Positions 1 through 5,056 of a stretch of 5,905 nucleotides of DNA are shown in pieces (the stretch's first letter is position 1; the number at the start of each line of letters is the position of its first letter). The stretch is from positions 1-5,905 of the forward strand of contig DPMC01000147.1 in assembly GCA_003541675.1 (NCBI GenBank). Reading direction: 5' to 3'. Under the pieces are notes generated by a model. The model did no database searches. It was not told the DNA's origin and saw only the letters and a list, made by a program, of their open reading frames with translations. The DNA is from Acidimicrobiaceae bacterium (GTDB taxonomy: Bacteria > Actinomycetota > Acidimicrobiia > Acidimicrobiales > MedAcidi-G1). The translations under genes and the position numbers were made by a program.

Positions 1-1
1 C

Positions 2-82
2 TGGGAGGTAGCCGGGCTGGCCACCCTCATGGTTGGGGCGTGGATGACGACGCGCGCCGTCACACCCGCTGCCATGGACTGA
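2..82 (+). CDS. C-terminal end of a probable membrane protein (5' partial)
   Basis: This reading frame is open from the left edge and ends at TGA 80-82. It encodes 26 residues, beginning WEVAGLATLMVGAWM and ending TPAAMD. The first part is hydrophobic and small-residue rich (GLATLMVGAWM), like the last transmembrane helix of a transporter, followed by a short polar tail. It ends 15 bases before the stop of the oppositely oriented epimerase, a normal tail-to-tail arrangement. Frame 3 is closed early by TAG, and frame 1 continues as a shadow of the epimerase. The family cannot be named from so short a piece. A multi-helix permease is a guess from composition only, and the fragment could be chance reading. 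Confidence 0.4.
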   Translation, partial: WEVAGLATLMVGAWMTTRAVTPAAMD

Positions 83-97
83 CCGCCCGCAGGCTGA

Positions 98-1210
98 TCA
101 GATACGGGTGTCGGCTCGACGGCGACTGGTGCCGGGGCCGCTGTAGTAGAGGCCATAGCCCGGCTCGTTGGGATAGTCCAGGTCGGGTGGATCGGCGGTT
201 GCCGAGCGCCACCAGTCCAGAAGCCGGTCCTCGCGGGCGTAGTCGAACGGATCCTCCAGGACGGCCTCCTGGGTGCCGCCGGACTCCAACGGATTGTCGG
301 CCAGCCAACGAGCGGAGATCCCGACGGCTTCACGGGCCGAAACGAGGTCCCGGTAGCCCAACACATCTCGGGTGGCCGAGAGATCCAGGATCCGGTGTCC
401 TGGCTCGACCTGCATCATCAGCGGTCGGGCAGGCAGGGCGAGGTGGGTGGGCATCCCGACGACCTCCATGTCATGACCCAGTTCGGCAGAGATGAGGGCG
501 ATTCGTTGGGCGGTGGTGAGTGACTCCTCGTCACCCACGTTGAAGCACCGTCCGCCGGCCGCTGGCGTATCCACCGCGCACAGCACCACGTGTGCGGCGT
601 TCTCGCTGTAGGCGCGGGTCTCGGCCATCAGTCCGGCGTCCGGGACGATGATGGCTGACCGTCCGTCCAAGACCCGTCGCACGATGCACCAGTCCAGCGG
701 AGCGATCTGGCGTGGGCCGTACACGAACGGGTAGCGGAGGTGGATGGCGTCCGGCTGGTGCTCGAACAGTCGGTCTTCGGTACGTGCCACCCGGTAACTC
801 TTGCCGTCGTCGTCCTCGCCGGAGCGTGGTGCGTCCTCGCCGGTCGGTACGGGCAGGCCAATCGGATCAAAACGGGTGGGGTCGAAGTAGCCCCGGTAGG
901 CCGGGGTGCCTCCCACCGAGACGAACCGGCCGCATCGACCGGCCAGGACCTCGGCGATGACCCGGAGGCGTCCGTAGCAGGCCACCACCACGTCGAATGT
1001 CCGGTCGCCCAAGGCGGCCACCACGCCGTCGGCGGAGAACGGGTCGCCGTGGATGTGTTCGACGTGGGACACCAAGTCGAGTTCGTGGTGTCCGGTATGG
1101 AAGATGGTCACGCGGTGGTCACGGGCCTCGAGGCCCTGCACGATGGCCGGCCCCGTCGGTCCGGTACCACCGATGACGAGCGCGGTGGATCGATCGGTCG
1201 ACGGGGGCAT
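98..1210 (-). CDS. NAD-dependent epimerase/dehydratase family protein (atypical extended SDR)
   Basis: The 370-residue protein has an N-terminal Rossmann fold: a beta strand (ALVIG), the dinucleotide motif GGTGPTG at residues 14-20 (GxxGxxG), then helix and strand RVTIFHTG (33-40). These are features of NAD(P)-binding extended short-chain dehydrogenases. A later FVSVGG strand (96-101) and RYPFVYGPRQ (159-168) match the substrate-side landmarks of nucleotide-sugar epimerases. The usual YxxxK pair appears as Y139-RVA-R143, so the catalytic lysine is replaced by arginine. The C-terminal section carries EDPFDYAREDRLLDWW, a tail I associate with a poorly characterised epimerase subgroup. The substrate is unknown and isomerase activity is not assured. 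The start is ATG 1210-1208. There is no Shine-Dalgarno sequence, but TAGTAT lies 8 bases upstream, which suits leaderless expression. The gene is divergent from the VIT1-like gene. Confidence 0.88.
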   Translation of the reverse strand: MPPSTDRSTALVIGGTGPTGPAIVQGLEARDHRVTIFHTGHHELDLVSHVEHIHGDPFSADGVVAALGDRTFDVVVACYGRLRVIAEVLAGRCGRFVSVGGTPAYRGYFDPTRFDPIGLPVPTGEDAPRSGEDDDGKSYRVARTEDRLFEHQPDAIHLRYPFVYGPRQIAPLDWCIVRRVLDGRSAIIVPDAGLMAETRAYSENAAHVVLCAVDTPAAGGRCFNVGDEESLTTAQRIALISAELGHDMEVVGMPTHLALPARPLMMQVEPGHRILDLSATRDVLGYRDLVSAREAVGISARWLADNPLESGGTQEAVLEDPFDYAREDRLLDWWRSATADPPDLDYPNEPGYGLYYSGPGTSRRRADTRI

Positions 1211-1218
1211 GGCCCCGG

Positions 1219-1224
1219 ATACTA
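1219..1224 (-). promoter_or_regulatory. Probable -10 element of the epimerase gene (leaderless)
   Basis: TAGTAT on the minus strand fits TANNNT and is followed by 8 bases (CCGGGGCC) and the ATG. Transcription would therefore start at or next to the start codon. No convincing -35 hexamer is visible. Confidence 0.5.
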
Positions 1225-1230
1225 CGAGAC

Positions 1231-1247
1231 GTTCCGTCGGCGGGAAC
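1231..1247. promoter_or_regulatory. Inverted repeat in a divergent promoter, possible operator
   Basis: GTTCC (1231-1235) and GGAAC (1243-1247) form perfect 5-base inverted arms around a 7-base spacer. The repeat lies between the two predicted -10 elements of the divergent epimerase and VIT1-like genes, in their -35 regions. A regulator bound there could affect both genes. No known operator consensus is matched. Short arms can arise by chance in G+C-rich DNA. Confidence 0.3.
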
Positions 1248-1253
1248 TACGGT
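1248..1253 (+). promoter_or_regulatory. Probable -10 element of the VIT1-like gene (leaderless)
   Basis: TACGGT fits TANNNT and stands 7 bases before the GTG start at 1261. No Shine-Dalgarno sequence lies between them. The hexamer is weak on its own and gains support from the same spacing at three other genes in the window. Confidence 0.42.
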
Positions 1254-1260
1254 CGGTCTG

Positions 1261-1989
1261 GTGAGCGGAGAACATGGATTCCTGACGTCGCGTGGCCGAG
1301 TCCACCGGCATCGTGATGTACAGGGCGGGGCGGCGAGGGCAGCGGTGTTCGGCGTGAGCGATGGCCTGGTGTCCAATGTGGCCCTGATCCTGGGCATCGC
1401 CGGGGCCAGCACCGATGCGGCGTTCGTGCGGGTGGCCGGCGTGTCGGGCCTGTTGGCCGGAGCAGTCTCGATGGCAGCTGGCGAGTACGTATCGCTTAGG
1501 GCACAGGCCGAGTTGGTGGAACGTGAGTTGGAGATCGAACGGATCTCCATTGCCGAGAATCCGGAGGCCGAGACGGCCGAGCTGGCCGCCATCTACATCG
1601 AAAGGGGGCTGAATCCCGAGCAGGCCCGGCTGGTGGCCACTGAACTCATGTCCGATCCGGAGGTAGCCCTCGACGTCCACGCTCGCGAGGAACTGGGCGT
1701 GGATCCGAACCAGTTGGGAAATCCTCTGACGGCCGCTGTGGCCAGTTTCTGGGCGTTCTCCATTGGAGCGTTCGTCCCATTGGTGCCGTGGCTCGTCGGA
1801 TCTGGCACCGGGGCGGTCTGGGCGTCGGCCGGTCTGGGTGTGAGTGCCTCCGCGGCGGTGGGCGGGCTGTTGGCCCGGCTGACTGAGCGGTCTGTCGTGC
1901 GAACGGTGGTTCGCCAACTGGTGGTGGCCTCCGGGGCCTGCCTGGCCACCTACCTCATTGGTGGTTTGCTCGGAGCGTCGGTGGCCTGA
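1261..1989 (+). CDS. VIT1/CCC1-family iron/manganese transporter
   Basis: The 242-residue membrane protein belongs to the VIT1/CCC1 (DUF125) family, which moves Fe2+ or Mn2+ across membranes, usually by proton exchange. The family signature is clear. TM1 contains FGVSDGLVSNVALILG (30-45) with the conserved aspartate D34, and TM2 contains GAVSMAAGEYVSL (67-79) with M71 and E75. Next comes a glutamate-rich stretch (E84, 87, 89, 91, 93, 99, 102, 104, 107, 114) and then SDPEVALDVHAREELG (131-146), matching the cytosolic metal-binding helices of plant VIT1. Three more helices follow (about 158-178, 184-205 and 217-240). The length is typical for bacterial members. The GTG start at 1261 is preferred because it keeps the basic N-terminus and sits 7 bases after a -10-like hexamer. 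The likely role is detoxifying or exporting iron or manganese; the direction and the metal cannot be read from the sequence. Confidence 0.93.
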   Translation: MSGEHGFLTSRGRVHRHRDVQGGAARAAVFGVSDGLVSNVALILGIAGASTDAAFVRVAGVSGLLAGAVSMAAGEYVSLRAQAELVERELEIERISIAENPEAETAELAAIYIERGLNPEQARLVATELMSDPEVALDVHAREELGVDPNQLGNPLTAAVASFWAFSIGAFVPLVPWLVGSGTGAVWASAGLGVSASAAVGGLLARLTERSVVRTVVRQLVVASGACLATYLIGGLLGASVA

Positions 1990-2002
1990 GCTTCGTCCGT
2001 CT

Positions 2003-2062
2003 CCCCCCCCAGTCCGATCGTCCCATTGTCGGGCAGGAAGGGAGGGGTCCCTGCGTCAGGGA
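2003..2062. terminator. C8 tract and weak hairpin between convergent genes
   Basis: The gap between the VIT1-like and SGNH hydrolase stops holds a run of eight C (2003-2010) and a short stem, TCCCTG (2048-2053) with CAGGGA (2057-2062) around a 3-base loop. The stem overlaps the SGNH stop codon. No T-tract follows on either strand, so this is not a standard intrinsic terminator. It is at best a weak bidirectional one. Confidence 0.2.
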
Positions 2063-2754
2063 GGGTCCAGCAGGGCGCGAAGGGCCTCGACAAGGAGGAG
2101 GTGCCCGTTTCCGTTTGGATGGATGCCGTCGTCGTGTAGCGCGGGGTCCAGTCGGCCGTCCGGCCCGGCGAACCGTTCCGTGTGGTCGACGAACTCGACG
2201 TCGCGTTCGACGGCTACCCGGGAAAGTGCGGCGTTCAGCGGGGCGACCAGCGGTTGGTAGCGGTCGGTCCGGGGGAGCACCGACTGGACGATTATCCGGG
2301 CGTTGGGAGCCGCGGTGGCCGTCCGGTCCAATACGTGGGTCACGTTTCGGACCGTCTGGGCGTGGGGTACACCGATGTTCAGGTCGTTGGTTCCGATCAT
2401 GAAAACCACGGTGGCTGGTGGGCCGTCGAGGGACTCGTCAAGTCGTTCCAGCAGGTCGTCAGTGGTGTCCCATCCGATGCCTCGGTTGCGGGCTCCGAGG
2501 TCGGAGAAGGCGACCTCCCAGTTCCCATCGAAGGTGATGCTGTCACCGAGAAACACCGTCTCGCCGGCCCGGATCGGGTTGGCACGATGGACCGATCGGA
2601 CTCGACCGCGGAGGTTGGCGGCTCGAGCCCGGCTGACCCGGCGCGAGCCGAGGTGGGCGTCAAAAGCCAGCCACGCCGCGACGACGGCGCCGATGGTCAG
2701 GATCCGACGGGCCAGTCGACCGTCGTGAGATGGTGACGCCGGTTGTTCCCTCAT
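2056..2754 (-). CDS. Membrane-anchored SGNH/GDSL-family hydrolase (lipase/esterase type)
   Basis: The 232-residue protein has all the SGNH blocks in order. FLGDSITFDG (68-77) carries nucleophile S72. NRGIGWDTTDDLLERL (90-105) gives the block II oxyanion glycine. FMIGTNDLN (118-126) carries N123, and DDGIHPNGNGH (208-218) carries the D209/H212 pair. These enzymes cleave ester or acyl bonds on lipids, sugars or cell-wall material. A basic N-terminus (RLARR, 13-17) followed by a hydrophobic segment (about 18-31) suggests a signal anchor, with the catalytic domain outside the membrane. There is no lipobox cysteine. The ATG overlaps the crotonase stop in ATGA and has no good Shine-Dalgarno sequence, so translation is probably coupled. 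It is the last gene of the CDF-crotonase-SGNH operon. The substrate is unknown. Confidence 0.9.
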   Translation of the reverse strand: MREQPASPSHDGRLARRILTIGAVVAAWLAFDAHLGSRRVSRARAANLRGRVRSVHRANPIRAGETVFLGDSITFDGNWEVAFSDLGARNRGIGWDTTDDLLERLDESLDGPPATVVFMIGTNDLNIGVPHAQTVRNVTHVLDRTATAAPNARIIVQSVLPRTDRYQPLVAPLNAALSRVAVERDVEFVDHTERFAGPDGRLDPALHDDGIHPNGNGHLLLVEALRALLDPP

Positions 2755-3524
2755 CGGTTCCCAAACTGAGGTCGGCGGGACTGTTCGAACGCGCTGATCC
2801 CCTCGACGAGATCGGCGCTGTGGAAGCAGGCGTCAGTCAGGGCGACGGCATCGGGTCGACCGGCCAACGCGGCCCGGGCGGCCCGGAGGGTCATCGGGGC
2901 GAGTGCGGCAATGGTGGCACAGCGTTCGGCTACGACCTCGTCGAGCCGGTCGACGGTAACCACCTCGTGGATCAGGCCGATGCGTCGGGCCTCGTCGGCA
3001 TCTAGGCGGCGGGCAGTAAGCAGGAGCTCGGTCGCTGAAGATCGGCCCACCGTCGCCAGGAGGCGTTCGACTGAGTCCAGCGAGTATCCGATGCCTAGGA
3101 AGCCGGGTGGCACGGAGAACAGGGCGTCGTCGGCTGCGTAACGCAGGTCGGCCGCCAGGGCCAGACCGACGCCGCCACCCATGCACGCCCCCCGAATGCA
3201 TGCCACGACGGGGACCCGACAGGCCGCAAGCGCGTCGATGGCCTGGTGTTCCAACTCGTCGTACCCGAGGTGGGCGTCACCCAGCCGGTGATCCCGAAAT
3301 TCGGCGATGTTCGAGCCGGCGCAGAATGCCTCGCGGCCCTCGCCGCGTATGAGCAGTACCCGGATGTCCGGGCTTTGATCCACCTCGGCTACCAGGTCGG
3401 GGATGGTGGCGTACATGGCCCGACCCATGGCGTTGCGTCTGGTCGGGTTGTCCAGCACCAGCGAGGCCACCTTCCCGCCGGAGTCCTGGTTGACCTCGAG
3501 GCGGACCGTTCCTGTCGAGGTCAC
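2751..3524 (-). CDS. Enoyl-CoA hydratase/isomerase-family (crotonase-fold) protein
   Basis: The 257-residue protein has a normal length for a single-domain crotonase. The oxyanion-hole segments are present: AFCAGSNIAEF (66-76), and RGACMGGGVGLALAADLRYA (111-130) with its GGG turn. The C-terminal EGISAFEQSRRPQF (241-254) is the familiar family ending. Acyl-CoA binding and thioester enolate stabilisation are therefore likely. However, the first catalytic glutamate of true hydratases (GGGxE) is glycine here (G120). The second region reads SVPPGFLGIGYSLDSVERL (137-155), with no glutamate at the usual position after the proline. Ordinary 2-enoyl-CoA hydration is thus doubtful; another crotonase reaction or a divergent active site is possible. 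The start is GTG 3524-3522, overlapping the CDF stop as GTGA, which indicates translational coupling. Confidence 0.9.
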   Translation of the reverse strand: MTSTGTVRLEVNQDSGGKVASLVLDNPTRRNAMGRAMYATIPDLVAEVDQSPDIRVLLIRGEGREAFCAGSNIAEFRDHRLGDAHLGYDELEHQAIDALAACRVPVVACIRGACMGGGVGLALAADLRYAADDALFSVPPGFLGIGYSLDSVERLLATVGRSSATELLLTARRLDADEARRIGLIHEVVTVDRLDEVVAERCATIAALAPMTLRAARAALAGRPDAVALTDACFHSADLVEGISAFEQSRRPQFGNR

Positions 3525-4456
3525 GATGGGTTCCCGGGTCCGGTGGGCTGGTCAGGGAGCGCAGCCTCCACGTAGATGGGATGGGCGGTCGGGACGGCGT
3601 CGCGCACCAGCCGTTCCACAGCGTCGACGGCCGCCGCCACGCCGGCGCTGTCCAACGTCGGATCGAAGCTCACCTGGGCGCCGACCAGGATCTCGTCGGG
3701 CCCCAGATGTTGGGTGCGGAGGTGGATCAGGCTCACCACACCTGGCGCGGCCCCGATAGCGGCCGTGATGGCGGACCGGTCGTCATCGTCGGCCGATTCG
3801 CCGATGAGCAGGCTCTGCATCTCGCGGGCCAGCACCACAGCGATGACGCCCAGCAGTAGGCCGATGGCGATGGTGCCCACCCCGTCCCAGCGGGGTTCAC
3901 CGGTGATGCTCGAGAGGCCGACGGCCGCCAGGGCGATGACCAGTCCGAGGAGGGCGCCGACGTCTTCGAGCAGCACGACGGGCAGCTCGGGGTTCCGAGA
4001 CCGGACCACGAAGGTCCACCAGGTTCTGCCACCCTTCAGCGGGGAAGCTTCGACCACCGCGGTTCGCAGCGACCAGGTCTCAAGCACGATGCCGGCCATC
4101 AGGATGGCCACTGCCAATGCGGGGGCGCTCATTTCGTGGGGGTGACGGACCTTGTCGATCCCTTCGTGGATGGCGAAGGCCGCACCGACGGTGAACAGGA
4201 CCAGGGCGACCACGAAGGACCAGAAGTAGCGCTCGCGGCCGTGGCCGAACTGATGGGTCTCGGTGGGGGCCCGACGCGACCGGCGACCGCCGAGCAGCAA
4301 CAGGGCCTGGTTGGACATGTCGGCCACCGAATGGATGGCCTCGGCCAACATGGCCGATGACCGGGTCAGGGCGAAGCCAACGAACTTGGCCACCGCGATC
4401 CCGGCGTTGGCCACCAAGGCGGCGAGCACTGCACGGGTCCCTCCAGATGCCGACAT
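3521..4456 (-). CDS. Cation diffusion facilitator (CDF) family divalent metal transporter
   Basis: The 311-residue protein is a proton-coupled CDF exporter, probably for Zn2+ or a similar divalent metal. TM1 is LVANAGIAVAKFVGFALT (14-31). TM2 contains AEAIHSVADMSNQALLLLG (38-56), with H42 and D46 in the HxxxD metal-site pattern. HQFGHGRERYFW (68-79) is the conserved loop leading into TM3. TM5 contains LLEDVGALLGLVIAL (162-176), with the E164-D165 pair typical of ZnT9-like members rather than the HxxxD of YiiP. TM6 follows (about 193-211). A cytoplasmic C-terminal domain (about 220-300) includes GVVSLIHLRTQHLGPDEILV. The start is ATG 4456-4454, behind a strong AGGAGG. An in-frame ATG at 4489 would add 11 basic residues but has no ribosome site. 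It is the first gene of the three-gene operon and diverges from the MaoC gene. Confidence 0.92.
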   Translation of the reverse strand: MSASGGTRAVLAALVANAGIAVAKFVGFALTRSSAMLAEAIHSVADMSNQALLLLGGRRSRRAPTETHQFGHGRERYFWSFVVALVLFTVGAAFAIHEGIDKVRHPHEMSAPALAVAILMAGIVLETWSLRTAVVEASPLKGGRTWWTFVVRSRNPELPVVLLEDVGALLGLVIALAAVGLSSITGEPRWDGVGTIAIGLLLGVIAVVLAREMQSLLIGESADDDDRSAITAAIGAAPGVVSLIHLRTQHLGPDEILVGAQVSFDPTLDSAGVAAAVDAVERLVRDAVPTAHPIYVEAALPDQPTGPGNPS

Positions 4457-4460
4457 CGGA

Positions 4461-4466
4461 CCTCCT
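4461..4466 (-). promoter_or_regulatory. Ribosome binding site deciding the CDF start
   Basis: AGGAGG on the minus strand stands 4 bases before ATG 4456-4454. It is the only strong Shine-Dalgarno sequence next to a gene start in this window. It favours the start at residue MSASG over the in-frame ATG 33 bases upstream. Confidence 0.75.
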
Positions 4467-4527
4467 GTTCTTCGTCCTCTCAGCGCCATGCCGTCGGCGG
4501 GCCCGAATCGGCCTACCGAAGAGGCCG

Positions 4528-4533
4528 AGCGTA
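4528..4533 (-). promoter_or_regulatory. Possible -10 element for the CDF-crotonase-SGNH operon
   Basis: TACGCT on the minus strand fits TANNNT and shares its TA step with the plus-strand -10 of the MaoC gene. Transcription would begin near 4520, giving an untranslated leader of roughly 60 bases that includes the AGGAGG site. No clear -35 is visible. Confidence 0.3.
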
Positions 4534-4537
4534 GTGT
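4532..4537 (+). promoter_or_regulatory. Probable -10 element of the MaoC gene (leaderless)
   Basis: TAGTGT fits TANNNT and is followed by 8 bases (CGACCCCC) and the ATG at 4546. There is no Shine-Dalgarno sequence, so initiation on a leaderless message is likely. Confidence 0.5.
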
Positions 4538-4545
4538 CGACCCCC

Positions 4546-5001
4546 ATGACCACTGTCTTCGCCAGCCCCGATGACCTTGCTCCGGCCGTGGGAACCCATC
4601 TGGGTCACAGCGACTGGGTGGAGATCGACCAGTCTCGCATCGACCAGTTTGCCGAGTCGACGGGCGACAACCAGTGGATCCACGTCGACCCCGAACGGGC
4701 GGCCGCCGGGCCGTTCGGGGCCACCATTGCCCACGGGTATCTAACGCTGGCCATGACCAATCAGTTCCTGCCCGAGATCGTGCGGGTCGAGGGGATCTCC
4801 ATGGGGATCAACTACGGCGTCGATCGGGTGCGCTTCCCGGCGCCGGTGCTGGTCGGCTCATGGGTTCGAGGAGGAGCCGAGCTGGTACAGGTCGACGAGG
4901 TGTCTGGTGGGGTACAGGCCGTTATCCGGATCACCGTCGAGATCGAGGGGTCGGACCGTCCGGCCTGCGTGGTCGACAGCGTGAGCCGCTTCCTTCGCTG
5001 A
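4546..5001 (+). CDS. MaoC-family (R)-specific enoyl-CoA hydratase, HtdZ/Rv0130-like
   Basis: The 151-residue single hot-dog protein carries the hydratase-2 motif FAESTGDNQWIHVDPERAAA (35-54) followed by GPFGATIAHGYLTL (55-68). D41 and H46 fit the catalytic aspartate/histidine pair, and the GxxxAHG stretch is the helix partner that binds the thioester carbonyl. It probably hydrates trans-2-enoyl thioesters to (R)-3-hydroxyacyl forms, or the reverse, in fatty-acid metabolism. The length, the motif and the later INYGVDRVRFPAPV (88-101) closely resemble Mycobacterium tuberculosis Rv0130 as I recall it. The start at ATG 4546 gives the family length and follows TAGTGT by 8 bases. An upstream in-frame ATG at 4357 would run through the divergent CDF gene and is rejected. 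It is the only fatty-acid-type gene on the plus strand and is divergent from the CDF operon. Confidence 0.93.
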   Translation: MTTVFASPDDLAPAVGTHLGHSDWVEIDQSRIDQFAESTGDNQWIHVDPERAAAGPFGATIAHGYLTLAMTNQFLPEIVRVEGISMGINYGVDRVRFPAPVLVGSWVRGGAELVQVDEVSGGVQAVIRITVEIEGSDRPACVVDSVSRFLR

Positions 5002-5015
5002 CCGTTCCGGAACGG
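5002..5015. repeat. Perfect 14-base palindrome after the MaoC stop
   Basis: CCGTTCC followed by GGAACGG starts one base after the MaoC stop codon and about 29 bases before the aminopeptidase -10. As RNA it could fold as a 5-base stem with a CCGG loop, but no T-tract follows. It could be an operator, a weak terminator hairpin or chance. It shares GTTCC/GGAAC arms with the repeat at 1231-1247. Confidence 0.35.
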
Positions 5016-5043
5016 GCACGGCGACCGCTGGGAGCGCCACCGA

Positions 5044-5049
5044 TAGCAT
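5044..5049 (+). promoter_or_regulatory. Probable -10 element of the aminopeptidase gene (leaderless)
   Basis: TAGCAT fits TANNNT and stands 7 bases before the GTG start at 5057. No Shine-Dalgarno sequence lies next to the start. The upstream gap is 55 bases, so the gene can be transcribed on its own as well as by read-through from the MaoC gene. Confidence 0.5.
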
Positions 5050-5056
5050 TCGGTCC

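Noticed and set aside
40..495. Plus-strand 151-codon frame at the left edge
   Set aside because: Its arginine- and proline-rich, low-complexity translation is typical of a shadow frame, and most of it lies opposite the epimerase.
740..1264. Plus-strand 174-codon open frame opposite the epimerase, overlapping the VIT1-like start by 4 bases
   Set aside because: It is antisense to a well-supported enzyme gene and its protein has no recognisable motif. Long antisense frames are expected in G+C-rich DNA. The 4-base overlap with the next gene is tempting but coincidental.
1222..1917. Minus-strand 231-codon frame opposite the VIT1-like gene
   Set aside because: The translation has no coherent hydrophobic or catalytic pattern, while the opposite strand encodes a clear VIT1-family protein.
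2003..2010. C8 homopolymer as a phase-variation tract
   Set aside because: It lies between two convergent stop codons, outside any coding frame or promoter, so length changes would not switch a gene. It could also be a sequencing-length uncertainty.
2755..3535. GGGAACC found just before both coupled starts (3529-3535 and 2756-2762, minus strand)
   Set aside because: The distances to the start codons differ (4 bases and 1 base) and both lie inside coding sequence, so a shared regulatory role is unlikely.
3521..4456. Metal-homeostasis island formed by the VIT1-like and CDF genes
   Set aside because: The two genes are in separate transcription units on opposite strands, with unrelated enzymes between them and no shared promoter motif, so proximity alone does not support an island.
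4457..4489. 11-residue longer start for the CDF protein at ATG 4489
   Set aside because: No ribosome site precedes it, while AGGAGG lies just before the ATG at 4456-4454.
4357..4545. N-terminal extension of the MaoC protein from the ATG at 4357
   Set aside because: It would add 63 basic residues read antisense through the CDF gene. The start at 4546 gives the family length and has its own promoter signal.
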